This document shows, one piece after another, positions 7,716 through 16,285 of a stretch of DNA of 51,733 nucleotides. This stretch comes from Cryobacterium suzukii (lineage in GTDB: Bacteria > Actinomycetota > Actinomycetes > Actinomycetales > Microbacteriaceae): contig NZ_SOHJ01000012.1 of the NCBI RefSeq assembly GCF_004403185.1, positions 1 through 51,733 on the forward strand, in the 5' to 3' direction. Position 1 is the first letter of the stretch; each line of letters begins with the position of its first letter. Made by a program: the position numbers and the translations under genes. The notes under the pieces are model-generated. The model saw only the letters and a list, made by a program, of their open reading frames with translations, had not been told where the DNA came from and did no database searches.

Positions 7716-9484
7716 GGCGATTCCTTGATTGCGAAATAGTCGGAAATGATCCTGTCCTCGCGCACTCCGAGGAACTGGTCAATTTTGTCATCGTTCTGTC
7801 GTGTGCCGGCCGTCGAATCGGCCAAGTGCGCGTATCGAAAGATGTCGTGCGAGGCGATACCGCCTCCACCGCCGTTGTCTGCAGTAATGGTTTCCCATGA
7901 CTCAGGGTTTGACTGGCCATCGAGAGCGGATACCGGGTCGGACTCGTAGGCGATAACACCTATATTGTCGGGGATATCGAAATTACCGATCGGCGAACCT
8001 GCCGTCACGACCTGCACGATGTTGTAGGTGCCACTATTACTCTCGGCAAAAGAGGCGGCGGTTATGCCGCCTTGGCTGAATCCGGCCACCATGACCGGAG
8101 CGCTGAAAACCTCTGCCCTCGACAAGCCGACCGAGTTGTGCACTGCGTAGCTATTCATCGCCGATTCAAGGGCCCGGCCTGCCATTCGTTCGAGCGCACT
8201 GGAATTCTGCATTACCATCAGGATGCCGATGGCGTCGTTCGGGTTCCGGCTGTCCCAGGGGGACCATTTCTGGGTGCTCGGGATGACAAGGGTAAATGTT
8301 GGCGGTGTGCCAGGCTGCGTCATCACCCGGATCACCGCCTCGTCCGTGCCGCCGAGCAGATCGATTTGTCCCATTGACAGGAGCAGACCCGTCATATCCG
8401 AGGGCTGGATATCGTTGAGAAGCGCGACGCCCTCAGCATCGTACGCGATCCGGTCCTTCAGGTCGGCCTCCCCGATCCGCTCGACGAATTCCTTCTCACG
8501 ATCGGGTTTGTCTTGAATTGACGACTCCGTCTGCAGCGTGGCGCCGTCATCCCACCCGAAGATACTCGCCGACTCGATCAGCCCACCGAGAATGGCGTCA
8601 TAGCCGGGACCAAGCGCACCGAGCAGCCCCTCAAATGTGCCGATCGAATTCGACCAGATATCTTCGCTGGAGAAATTATCGCCTATGGTTTCGGCAAATT
8701 TTTCGCGGTCGGTCAGGAAGAGCCACGGGTCAGCGGTCAGCTCGCCAACCGTCTCGGACCAGGCCGACTGCACTTCCTCGGTCAGCCCGGCAGCCCCAGC
8801 CACCACAATGCCCGCAATAACAAGCTTGGCCGTCTCGACGATGAGGGTGACCGCGGCCACGGTCTGCACCCCGGCCACCAGAACGGCGGTATCGGCGACC
8901 ACCTTCGTGACGACACCGTCGATGACGGCCCGGCCGGTGGCCACCGTGAAATCCACGGTGTTCGTCACTCCGGCAACCGTTGCGTCGAGCACGAACCCGA
9001 TCGCTGCGGCGCGGGCCTGGAGCGCGGCATCCGCCAGCGCATAGGTGCTCACGACGGTCACCGCGATGAGCCCCAGACCGGTGGACCGTGCCACCAGCAG
9101 GGTCAGCGCTGCCATGCTCGTGAGCACCGCACCCTCCGCGGCGGCACCAGTGACCGGGCTGAGAATCAGCGACTGGAGCAGGTCACCGCTGGACGCCATT
9201 GGCAGTATCCGCAGGGCATCGGCCTGAGTCGTCGCGATGTGTTGCGCCAGGGTCGACGTCACAAGCTCGATATCGGCAAAGGTCGCGACGATCGACCCAC
9301 CCGCGGCAGCCCCGCGGGTCAGCGCGGTCACTGCCACAGCCGTGGTGCGATCGTTCGAGCGGGTGAAGGCATCGCTGATGCCCGACCGGCCACGCACCGC
9401 ACTCCCGAGCTGATCCGCCAGGCCTTCGGTCACCGCCTCGTTCAGCCGACTGTCGCCCGGGCCGGGCCCCGGACTGTCAGCCAC
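7712..9484 (-). CDS. predicted secreted alpha/beta (lipase-like) hydrolase, T7SS effector candidate
   Basis: About 590 residues in two halves. Residues 1-260 are Ala/Val/Thr-rich helices without charged loops, including several long hydrophobic stretches, but there is no cleavable signal peptide. Residues about 300-590 look like an alpha/beta hydrolase: nucleophile elbow GFSQGG near 467, a candidate acid in ESDPVSALDG near 515 and a candidate His in SHDIFRYAHL near 546. Together these suggest a lipase or esterase that leaves the cell through a non-Sec route. A GTG at 9484 is chosen as start because GGAGG lies six bases before it; the upstream in-frame GTG at 9490 would touch that site. It follows the WXG-like gene by 24 bp and overlaps the lipoprotein gene by four bases. 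Substrate and toxicity are unknown. Confidence 0.75.
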   Translation of the reverse strand: MADSPGPGPGDSRLNEAVTEGLADQLGSAVRGRSGISDAFTRSNDRTTAVAVTALTRGAAAGGSIVATFADIELVTSTLAQHIATTQADALRILPMASSGDLLQSLILSPVTGAAAEGAVLTSMAALTLLVARSTGLGLIAVTVVSTYALADAALQARAAAIGFVLDATVAGVTNTVDFTVATGRAVIDGVVTKVVADTAVLVAGVQTVAAVTLIVETAKLVIAGIVVAGAAGLTEEVQSAWSETVGELTADPWLFLTDREKFAETIGDNFSSEDIWSNSIGTFEGLLGALGPGYDAILGGLIESASIFGWDDGATLQTESSIQDKPDREKEFVERIGEADLKDRIAYDAEGVALLNDIQPSDMTGLLLSMGQIDLLGGTDEAVIRVMTQPGTPPTFTLVIPSTQKWSPWDSRNPNDAIGILMVMQNSSALERMAGRALESAMNSYAVHNSVGLSRAEVFSAPVMVAGFSQGGITAASFAESNSGTYNIVQVVTAGSPIGNFDIPDNIGVIAYESDPVSALDGQSNPESWETITADNGGGGGIASHDIFRYAHLADSTAGTRQNDDKIDQFLGVREDRIISDYFAIKESP

Positions 9485-9508
9485 GTTCACCCTCCACGGT
9501 CAGAAGCA

Positions 9509-10072
9509 TCATGGGCGCAGCACCGTCTTCAACAGGTGCTCGACGTCGAGCCAGTCTTTCGATCCGTTCACCGGCGGGCTGGGAATGGTGCGCATCACCG
9601 ATTGCGCGTGGGTCACCACGCTCTCAGCAATGTCGATATTCGCCAGCTTGTAGACCGACACCTGCACGGTTTTCGTGACGACGTCGACGGCAGAATTCAC
9701 GACGGTCATGAACGATGTCACAGCACCCTCGGCTACGTCCTGAATCACCTTGATCGCGTTCGAGGCTATCGACCGCGCCTCGTCGAGGCGCTCGGCCGCC
9801 CAGGCCTGCGCCTGAACGATGAGCGCCTTCACATCGTCCACGCTGCGTGCGTGCGCGCCCAGAGCATCCGCTGCTGCGTCGAGGCTGGCGGCAGTGCGGT
9901 CGATGTCGTCGGCCGTCAGCGTGATTTGCGTGCGGAAGGCTTGGGCGGCAGGCGAATTCCAGTTCATGCTCTCGGCCTGCGCCTTGAGCTGCACCGCACG
10001 CGTGCGCATATCTCCGGCGCGGTCGCGCAGATACGACGCGTCGTTTTTCACGGTCGACATGTCCCCGTACAT
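9509..10072 (-). CDS. WXG100-like helical protein, T7SS substrate or effector partner
   Basis: A 187-residue, almost entirely helical protein beginning MYGDMSTVKND. A short turn MNWNSPAAQAF near residues 48-58 separates two long amphipathic helices, which is the WXG-type hairpin (here W-N-S) of EsxA/EsxB-like T7SS proteins. The C-terminal 90 residues form a further helical extension, longer than the usual 100-residue family. The start at 10072 is supported by GGGAGG seven bases upstream; an in-frame start at 10093 has no such site. It is the first gene of the minus-strand operon that continues with the hydrolase, lipoprotein and EspG-like genes. It may be the secretion partner of the hydrolase, as small helical proteins are for LXG toxins. 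No clear YxxxD/E signal was found near its end. Confidence 0.75.
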   Translation of the reverse strand: MYGDMSTVKNDASYLRDRAGDMRTRAVQLKAQAESMNWNSPAAQAFRTQITLTADDIDRTAASLDAAADALGAHARSVDDVKALIVQAQAWAAERLDEARSIASNAIKVIQDVAEGAVTSFMTVVNSAVDVVTKTVQVSVYKLANIDIAESVVTHAQSVMRTIPSPPVNGSKDWLDVEHLLKTVLRP

Positions 10073-10135
10073 GGTTTGCCTCCCGTTGGGCACACCCTAG
10101 CAGTCCGGGGTAACACCCACCTTGTTCGGGAGGTG

Positions 10136-10552
10136 TCAGAGGAACATCAGCACAATGCCGGCCACACCGGCGAGAACGCCAATGCCGAGTAGCACCAGGC
10201 CGATCAGGCGCAGTCCCTTGCCGTCGAGGTCGGGGTCGTGCGTGCGGCACTTCTCGGGCCGGCGATTGCGAAACCAGACGCGCACGTCATCGCCCGGCAC
10301 CAGATTCTGCGTCTCGTGGGTGTCGGCTGGGCACTCGTGCACATCGCCGTCGTTATCAAACCAGCGGATGACCGTGGCGGGCCCCGACGCGGCCGCGTCC
10401 GACGCGGCGATCACGGCGGTCGTGCGAGTCCAGCGGCCGCTAATGCCGCGTACGGACAGGCCGACGATATAAAGGACCGCTCCAATAATGAGGCCGACGA
10501 GTGTGAGAATCTCGCTTATGATGCCGGCGAAGTCGAGCGCGTGCACTGCCAC
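10136..10552 (-). CDS. DUF3592-like membrane protein
   Basis: A 138-residue protein with one N-terminal membrane helix (ILTLVGLIIGAVLYIVGL), an extracytoplasmic or cytoplasmic domain of about 65 residues, and a C-terminal helix (LIGLVLLGIGVLAGVAGI). The middle domain has the DUF3592 look: TAVIAASDA near its start and VPGDDVRVWFRNRRPEKCRTH near its end, a small beta domain of unknown function. It lies 60 bp upstream of the WXG-like gene on the same strand and could be the first gene of that transcript, but such proteins are scattered widely in actinobacteria and the link is weak. The GTG at 10552 is used; GTG at 10546 is also possible. Confidence 0.75.
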   Translation of the reverse strand: MAVHALDFAGIISEILTLVGLIIGAVLYIVGLSVRGISGRWTRTTAVIAASDAAASGPATVIRWFDNDGDVHECPADTHETQNLVPGDDVRVWFRNRRPEKCRTHDPDLDGKGLRLIGLVLLGIGVLAGVAGIVLMFL

Positions 10553-10634
10553 CGCCGTCCGTTGTCTGTCGTCTGCTCGCGGCGCATACCCCGATGGCTA
10601 AATCGTATCGTTTAGCTCCGCACCGACGGGCCTC

Positions 10635-10640
10635 TAGGCT
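10635..10640 (+). promoter_or_regulatory. -10 element, leaderless promoter
   Basis: TAGGCT ends six bases before the ATG of the luciferase-like gene at 10647, so the transcript should start at or next to the A of the start codon. No Shine-Dalgarno sequence is present, which supports this reading. Confidence 0.5.
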
Positions 10641-10646
10641 GAAACC

Positions 10647-11639
10647 ATGCGATTTGGACTCTTTGTACCTCAGGGCTGGCGACACGATCTGGTCGGAATC
10701 GAACCGGCTGCGCAGTGGGCGACGATGAGTGGCCTGGCCGCTCACGCTGATGCCGGTGCGTGGGAATCGATCTGGGTCTACGACCACTTTCACACCGTTC
10801 CGGTGCCGAGCGAGCAGGCCACCCACGAGGCCTGGTCTCTCATCTCCGCGTTCGCCGCGACGACGAAACGGGTGCGCCTCGGGCAGATGTGCACCTGTAT
10901 GAGCTACCGCAACCCCGGCTACCTTGCCAAGGTCGCCACGACCGCCGACATCATCTCGGGTGGACGCGTCGAGATGGGCATCGGCGCCGGTTGGTACGAG
11001 CACGAGTGGCGCGCCTATGGCTACGGCTTTCCCCGCCCGGGCGAGCGCCTCGCCCGCCTCGACGAGGGCGTGCAGATCATGAAACAGGCCTGGACCACGG
11101 GTACAGCCACCCTCGACGGCGTGCACTATCAAGTGGATGGCGCCATCTTTCAGCCGCTCCCGCTGCAAACGGGTGGGATTCCCATCTGGATCGCCGGCGG
11201 CGGTGAAAAAGTCACCCTGCGCATCGCCGCGCAGTACGCCGACTACACCAACTTCGATGGCTCACCCGAGGGCTTCTCGCACAAGAGCTCGCTGTTGGCC
11301 GAGCACTGCTCGGCGCAGGGCACCGACTTTGGCCGCATCGTGCGCTCGGCGAACTACAACACCGTGATCGGCGCGACCGAGGCCGAGGTTGCCGAGAGGC
11401 TCGACGCGATCGAGGCCCGGGTGGCGCCGTATCTCGGGGCTGAAGGAGCCACCGAGTTTATGGCCGAGTACCGCAGCGGTGAGGCACAGGGCGTTGGCAC
11501 CCCGGAACAGATCGTTGAACGCCTGACCGCGATGAAGAAGCGTGGCCTCGGTTACGCGATCCACTACTTTCCCGAGGCCGCCTACGACCGGTCGGGAATT
11601 GAATTGTTCGAGCGCGAGGTCATGCCAGCCTTGGCCTAG
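10647..11639 (+). CDS. LLM class F420-dependent oxidoreductase
   Basis: A luciferase-like monooxygenase family TIM-barrel enzyme of 330 residues, usually using coenzyme F420 (sometimes FMN) for hydride transfer or monooxygenation. It has the family landmarks MRFGLFVPQG at the N-terminus, AWESIWVYDHF near 35-46, RVRLGQMCTCMSYRNPGYLAK near 75-95 and GIGAGWYEHEW near 112-122. Near the C-terminus GTPEQIVERL is the usual subunit-closing segment. It stands alone, converging with the GntR gene, which ends 14 bp downstream. The substrate is unknown; F420 use is inferred from the actinobacterial context and subfamily look. Confidence 0.88.
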   Translation: MRFGLFVPQGWRHDLVGIEPAAQWATMSGLAAHADAGAWESIWVYDHFHTVPVPSEQATHEAWSLISAFAATTKRVRLGQMCTCMSYRNPGYLAKVATTADIISGGRVEMGIGAGWYEHEWRAYGYGFPRPGERLARLDEGVQIMKQAWTTGTATLDGVHYQVDGAIFQPLPLQTGGIPIWIAGGGEKVTLRIAAQYADYTNFDGSPEGFSHKSSLLAEHCSAQGTDFGRIVRSANYNTVIGATEAEVAERLDAIEARVAPYLGAEGATEFMAEYRSGEAQGVGTPEQIVERLTAMKKRGLGYAIHYFPEAAYDRSGIELFEREVMPALA

Positions 11640-11657
11640 GTCAAGGTCAAGGTCAAG
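11639..11657 (+). repeat. tandem hexamer GTCAAG x3
   Basis: Three contiguous GTCAAG units fall in the 13-bp gap between two converging genes and run into the GntR stop codon. Probably replication slippage; no function is evident. Confidence 0.5.
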
Positions 11658-12384
11658 GGTGCGCCGGCCAGTCCGAGAGACCAGCGCCATCCACCGTGTC
11701 GTGGTGATCTCGAATCGTGGCGGCAGTCTGCATGACGTGAGCCATCATGCACACCGCTGCCCGGTCGCCGTCGTGCTCGCGCAGCGCCTCATAGATCTGG
11801 CGGTGTTGGTCCCACGAGCCGGCGGCCCGCGTCACGACAACCCGGTAGAAATACCATCGAATTCGTCGTTGCAGCACCCCAAGCATCCGCGCAATCACCG
11901 AGTTGTCGGCAGCCTCCACGACAATATTGTGAAAACGGTCGTTGAGCTCCAGGAGGTGTTTGGCGTCCTTGGCCGCGATGGCCGCGTCACCATGTCCCAG
12001 CAGTTCCTGGAGTCGGGCTAAATCGACGTCTGAAATATTCTCGGCGGCCAACCGAGCGCAGTCGCTTTCAAGAAGGGAGCGGGCGTGGAAAACCTCCTGC
12101 ACTTCCTTGTCACTGGGAGCGTGCACGAAGGCGCCTTTTTTTCCTGCCCGATGTTCGACGAATCCGTCGTGCACGAGTCGCTGAATGGCCTCACGCACCG
12201 GGTTCCGGCTCACCCCCAGTTGCTTGGCGACTTCGTCTTCGCGCAGGTGGGAACCCGGTGCGATGACACCGTCGACAATGGATTCTTCCAACACCTCGTA
12301 AACCCGTTCGCCGAGGGTTTGCGCGGCTTTGAGCAAGCCCAGCGTGCTCAAATCATCCCCTTTCGACTCTAAGACGTCCCACAC
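11653..12384 (-). CDS. GntR family (FadR/FCD subfamily) transcriptional regulator
   Basis: A 243-residue regulator. Residues about 22-88 form the winged helix-turn-helix (GSHLREDEVAKQLGVSRNPVREAIQRL is the recognition region); residues about 95-225 form the all-helical FCD ligand domain, with Asp/His positions typical of metal-assisted organic acid binding. The GTG at 12384 is used because AGAGGAG precedes it and the length then matches the family; a longer in-frame extension upstream reads poorly. It lies downstream of the gamma-glutamyltransferase and peptide ABC genes on the same strand and probably controls them. The palindrome at 19745-19760 in front of that operon is its likely operator. 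The effector may be an amino acid or peptide-derived acid. Confidence 0.9.
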   Translation of the reverse strand: MWDVLESKGDDLSTLGLLKAAQTLGERVYEVLEESIVDGVIAPGSHLREDEVAKQLGVSRNPVREAIQRLVHDGFVEHRAGKKGAFVHAPSDKEVQEVFHARSLLESDCARLAAENISDVDLARLQELLGHGDAAIAAKDAKHLLELNDRFHNIVVEAADNSVIARMLGVLQRRIRWYFYRVVVTRAAGSWDQHRQIYEALREHDGDRAAVCMMAHVMQTAATIRDHHDTVDGAGLSDWPAHP

Positions 12385-12505
12385 TTCAGCTACTCCTCTT
12401 CGGCCATTCCTACATCGCGGATCGTCATCTGCCGCCGTCTGGCGAGCATAAGCATTGTTGATTATGCCGCAGTTCTCTGGGCGCCTCGCTCGGTGCCCCG
12501 TGCAA

Positions 12506-14284
12506 CTATCGCCCGACGGCGTAACCCTGGTTACCCCGGGGGTTGGCCGCAGCCTTGAGCCAGCCGTCATCGCGCGCCACAGCGCTCACGCGCCCTTCGG
12601 ACCACGGCTCACCGACCACGACGAGGTGACCGCGACGCCGCAACTCGTCAAGCACGGCTGAATCGAACCGGCTCTCCAGGTACACCTCGGCTGGATGTGC
12701 GTCCCGCGGGAAGAAGGAGTTGGGCATGTGGGTGGAGTGAAAACCGGGGGCGTCGATGCCCTCCTGCAGATTCATATTCCCGTGCACGAGGTTCAGGAAG
12801 TAGTTCAACGACCACTGATCCTGCGCGTCGCCACCCGGGGTTCCGAACGCGAGCCACGGTTTGCCGTCGCGCAGGGCGAAGGACGGCGTCAACGTGGTTC
12901 GTGGGCGAGCGCTGGGGCGCAGTGAGTTCGGCAATCCTTCCTGCAGCCAGAACATTTGTGCGCGAGTGCTGAGGCAGAAGCCCAGCGCGGGGATTGTCGG
13001 CGAGGATTGCATCCAGCCACCACTGGGCGTGGCCGAGATCATCATCCCATTGGCATCGACAACGTCGACGTGGCACGTGTCCCCCCGGGTTTCTCCCGAC
13101 TTAGCGATTGTCGGCTCGCCGGATCCGATCAAATTCTCATATCCAGCTGGGGATGCCGGGTAGCGCGGCAGCCGCGCCTGGGCTCCACCGGGGTTACCGG
13201 GGCGCAGCTCCACGGACGCCGTGTCGGTGATCAGCAAGCGACGCTGGGCGTTGTATTCCGGGCTGAGCAGTGCCGCCATGGGCACATCGGTGAAGTTGGG
13301 GTCGCCGTACCAGGCCTCACGATCGGCAAACGCGAGTTTGCAACTCTCGAGGATGGTGTGCACCCAGTCAGCGGAACCGGGTCCCATCGCGCTCAGATCG
13401 AAGCCTTCGAGCAGCGCAAGTTGCTGCAGAAAAACGGGTCCCTGCCCCCAGGGGCCCGTCTTGCAGACGGTGTAGTTGTGATAATCGTAGGTGAGCGGCT
13501 GTTCAACCGTCGGCTCCCACAGTGCCAGGTCCGTGGCCGTCAAGAGCCCACGATGACGTTCCCCTGAGGTGTCCATCACCTCATTGTCCGCGCAAAAGTC
13601 ACCGATGGCTTCGGCGACAAAGCCGCGGTACCAACAGTCCCTGGCTGCTCGGATTTGCGCTTCTCTCGACCCGCCGGCAGCTTCGGACTCCGAAATTACC
13701 CGTCGCAGGGTCGCTGCCAGCACGGGATTTCGGAAACAGCTCCCCGCTGCGGGCACCTGTCCGCCCGGCATCCAGGTCGCAGCTGAGCTGGGCCACTCGT
13801 CCGTGAACAGCTCCTGCATCGTTCCAATTGCATCGGATACGCGCTTGAGCAGCGGATGCCCCTCCTCGGCATAGTGGATGGCCGGTTCGAGCACCTGACG
13901 CAGCGTCATCGTTCCGTGCAGTTCCAGGAGCAGCGTCCACGCGCCAAAGGCACCCGGCACGACCGCGGGCAACAGGCCCGTCCCCGGCATGACGTCCAGA
14001 CCCAACGCGGTCACGGCCTCGATGGTTGCCGCAGCCGGCGACACGCCCTGACCACAAATGGTGGATACTTCCTGATCGGTTTCTGACCAGACCAAAATCG
14101 GAACCTCGCCACCGGGGCCGTTGAGGTGCGGCTCAACAATTTGCAGCACGAAGCCGGTGGCTACCGCGGCATCGGCGGCATTGCCGCCGCGCTCGAGCAC
14201 GCTCATTCCGGTGGCGGAGGCGATCCAGTGGGTTGATGCCACCATGCCGACGTTTCCGATGAGTTCAGGACGCGTTGTGAACAA
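12506..14284 (-). CDS. ggt: gamma-glutamyltransferase family protein (cytoplasmic type)
   Basis: A 592-residue Ntn-hydrolase of the gamma-glutamyltranspeptidase family, which removes the gamma-glutamyl group from glutathione or related amides. The family precursor cuts itself before a threonine that becomes the nucleophile; here that position is in RGDTCHVDVVDANG, with the following SATPSGGW matching the conserved glycine loop. GGNAADAAVATGFVLQIVEP near the N-terminus is the usual opening. There is no signal peptide, unlike the periplasmic or secreted enzymes, so the substrate must be imported. The TTG at 14284 is taken as start because AAGGAG lies eight bases before it; this overlaps the end of the ABC ATPase gene by 20 bp. 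It sits within a peptide importer operon, arguing for gamma-glutamyl peptides as substrate. A related acylase activity is possible. Confidence 0.88.
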   Translation of the reverse strand: MFTTRPELIGNVGMVASTHWIASATGMSVLERGGNAADAAVATGFVLQIVEPHLNGPGGEVPILVWSETDQEVSTICGQGVSPAAATIEAVTALGLDVMPGTGLLPAVVPGAFGAWTLLLELHGTMTLRQVLEPAIHYAEEGHPLLKRVSDAIGTMQELFTDEWPSSAATWMPGGQVPAAGSCFRNPVLAATLRRVISESEAAGGSREAQIRAARDCWYRGFVAEAIGDFCADNEVMDTSGERHRGLLTATDLALWEPTVEQPLTYDYHNYTVCKTGPWGQGPVFLQQLALLEGFDLSAMGPGSADWVHTILESCKLAFADREAWYGDPNFTDVPMAALLSPEYNAQRRLLITDTASVELRPGNPGGAQARLPRYPASPAGYENLIGSGEPTIAKSGETRGDTCHVDVVDANGMMISATPSGGWMQSSPTIPALGFCLSTRAQMFWLQEGLPNSLRPSARPRTTLTPSFALRDGKPWLAFGTPGGDAQDQWSLNYFLNLVHGNMNLQEGIDAPGFHSTHMPNSFFPRDAHPAEVYLESRFDSAVLDELRRRGHLVVVGEPWSEGRVSAVARDDGWLKAAANPRGNQGYAVGR

Positions 14285-15302
14285 GATTCTTGTCTCCTTG
14301 GTTAATGAGCGGCGCACCGTTTTCTGCGGTGACGAGGTGGCATGCGCTCTGGTGATCAGGGCCGGTCACGCCCAGAAGTAGCGGAACTTCGTTCGTGCAG
14401 CGATCAATCGCAACCGGGCAACGGGCATGGAACGGGCATCCACTTATTTCTTCGGTTGGACTTGGCAGGTCGCCGCTGAGAATGATCCGTTCACGACCGC
14501 GAGCGCTGGAGGGGTCCGCCGTTGGGGCCGCAGAGAGCAGCGCCTGCGTGTACGGATGCTGTGGGTCGCGAAACAGCTCGGCGCGCGTCGCCGTTTCTAC
14601 GATTTTTCCCAGGTACATCACGGCGATGCGATCGCTGATGAATTCAACGACCGACAGGTCATGGGTAATGAAGAGGCAGGAGAACCCGAGATCGATCTGC
14701 AAATCAAGAATGACATTGAGAATGGATGCCTGCACCGATACGTCGAGCGCCGAAACCGGTTCGTCCGCGATCACGAGTGATGGGCCGAGCACCAGCGCGC
14801 GGGCCAGTGCAACACGCTGGCGCTGGCCACCGGACAGCTCATGCGGAAAACGGCCAACCAACTCCAGGCTGAGCCCCGTGCGTTCAAGCATGTCGGAGAC
14901 GATCCGGTTGCGCTCGGCTCGAGTGCCGCGGCGATGCTGCCGCAACGGCTCGGTGACGATCTGGCCGACCGTCATGCGCGGATTGAGCGACGAGTACGGG
15001 TCTTGGAAGACCACGTGCACTTCGGAACGGAGCGGGCGCATCTCCCGTCGGCTCAGGGTGGAGATATCGCGGCCCAGCAGGCGGATGGTTCCGCTGCTGG
15101 GCTGCGTGAGTCGGGCAATACAGCTTCCCACGGTGGATTTTCCGCTGCCGGATTCGCCGACCAGACCAAGAATTTCGCCGCGTCCGATGGTCAGATCGAC
15201 GCCGTCGACGGCCCGAACCACCGTGCGCCCGCCGCCCAAACGCGAACCGGATTGGAAGTGCTTCACCAGGTTGGAAACTTCCAGGACTGGTTGCTCGCTC
15301 AT
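14265..15302 (-). CDS. peptide ABC transporter ATP-binding protein (DppF/OppF type)
   Basis: A 345-residue ATPase of a peptide/nickel-type importer, one of the two different motor subunits. Walker A is GESGSGKST (about residues 47-55), the signature LSGGQRQRVALARAL is near 155, Walker B VIADEPVSALD follows, and the C-terminal oligopeptide-transporter extension contains CPFHARCPVAIDRC with cysteines that bind an iron-sulphur cluster in some relatives. The start at 15302 overlaps the preceding gene by four bases (ATGA). It is the fifth gene of the operon running from the substrate-binding protein; gamma-glutamyltransferase follows. Longer upstream in-frame sequence lies inside the neighbouring gene and is rejected. 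Confidence 0.93.
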   Translation of the reverse strand: MSEQPVLEVSNLVKHFQSGSRLGGGRTVVRAVDGVDLTIGRGEILGLVGESGSGKSTVGSCIARLTQPSSGTIRLLGRDISTLSRREMRPLRSEVHVVFQDPYSSLNPRMTVGQIVTEPLRQHRRGTRAERNRIVSDMLERTGLSLELVGRFPHELSGGQRQRVALARALVLGPSLVIADEPVSALDVSVQASILNVILDLQIDLGFSCLFITHDLSVVEFISDRIAVMYLGKIVETATRAELFRDPQHPYTQALLSAAPTADPSSARGRERIILSGDLPSPTEEISGCPFHARCPVAIDRCTNEVPLLLGVTGPDHQSACHLVTAENGAPLINQGDKNLVHNAS

Positions 15303-16285
15303 AGCATCGCTCCTACTGCGGGGTGGTAACAAGACACACTGTGCCCGACGGCGACGAGGTCCGCTGCGGGTCGGGCGGCGGTGCACGCGCCACTGGCACT
15401 GGCACAGCGCGGGGCGAATTGGCATTCGTCCGGGTCGGTCGACGGTGAGGGCACCAGGCCGGGAATGTCGGTGAGGCGCCGACGGCCATCCGTCTGCATA
15501 ACCGCCCGCGATGGCAGCGCACCGAGCAGCCCACGCGTATACGGGTGGGTGGGAGCCGCGAAGATCGCGGCCGTTGACGCCATCTCCACGATTCGACCGG
15601 CGTACATGATCGCGACCCGGTCTGCGATGTCGGCGACAACTCCCAGGTCGTGCGTGATCAGCACGATCGACGTGCCCAGGTTGTCCCGCAGCCGCCGGAA
15701 GATGTCGAGCACACCGGCCTGAATGGTCACATCGAGGGCGGTGGTGGGTTCATCGGCGATCAGAACGACAGGGTTGCACGCCACCGCGATAGCGATCATG
15801 ACGCGCTGACGCATGCCGCCGGAGAGTTCGTGGGGAAAAGCGGCCGTGCGACGCTGGGCATCAGGAATGCCGACCAGTTCAAGTAATTCAACGGCACGCG
15901 CCAGGGCCGCTCGGCGGGACAGGCCCTCGTGCCGGAGAAGCACCTCCGAAATCTGGCTTCCCACCGTGTAGGCGGGATTCAACGAGGTCATCGGCTCCTG
16001 AAACACGACCGAGATTTCCTTGCCGCGCACCGCCTGCATCCGCTTTTCGGAAAATGCTGACAGGTCGACGCCGTTCAAGCGCACCGATCCGCCAAGGGTG
16101 ACGTGCGAGTCTCCCAAGAGTCGGGGAATGGACATGGCCACAGTGGATTTTCCGCAGCCGGATTCACCCACGAGAGAGAGGATCTCCCCCTTCTCCAGCC
16201 TGAACGACACGTCTTTGACGGCGATGACCGGTCCATTCTCTGTGCCGAATTCAACCCGAAGGTGTTCGACCTCCAACACGCTCAT
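15299..16285 (-). CDS. peptide ABC transporter ATP-binding protein (DppD/OppD type)
   Basis: A 328-residue ATPase, the partner of the DppF-type subunit. Walker A is GESGCGKST (about 38-46), the signature LSGGMRQRVMIAIAVA near 150, Walker B LIADEPTTALDVT, and a C-terminal CQFAPRCASASGAC segment has the cysteine spacing of the oligopeptide family. Both neighbours overlap it by four bases, so the import genes are translationally coupled. Together the two ATPases drive uptake of peptides through the two permeases encoded just upstream. Confidence 0.93.
   Translation of the reverse strand: MSVLEVEHLRVEFGTENGPVIAVKDVSFRLEKGEILSLVGESGCGKSTVAMSIPRLLGDSHVTLGGSVRLNGVDLSAFSEKRMQAVRGKEISVVFQEPMTSLNPAYTVGSQISEVLLRHEGLSRRAALARAVELLELVGIPDAQRRTAAFPHELSGGMRQRVMIAIAVACNPVVLIADEPTTALDVTIQAGVLDIFRRLRDNLGTSIVLITHDLGVVADIADRVAIMYAGRIVEMASTAAIFAAPTHPYTRGLLGALPSRAVMQTDGRRRLTDIPGLVPSPSTDPDECQFAPRCASASGACTAARPAADLVAVGHSVSCYHPAVGAML

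Noticed and set aside
9239..10192. 317-codon plus-strand frame across the T7SS operon
   Set aside because: Arg/His-rich translation typical of an antisense frame; it crosses the boundary between two well-supported minus-strand genes.
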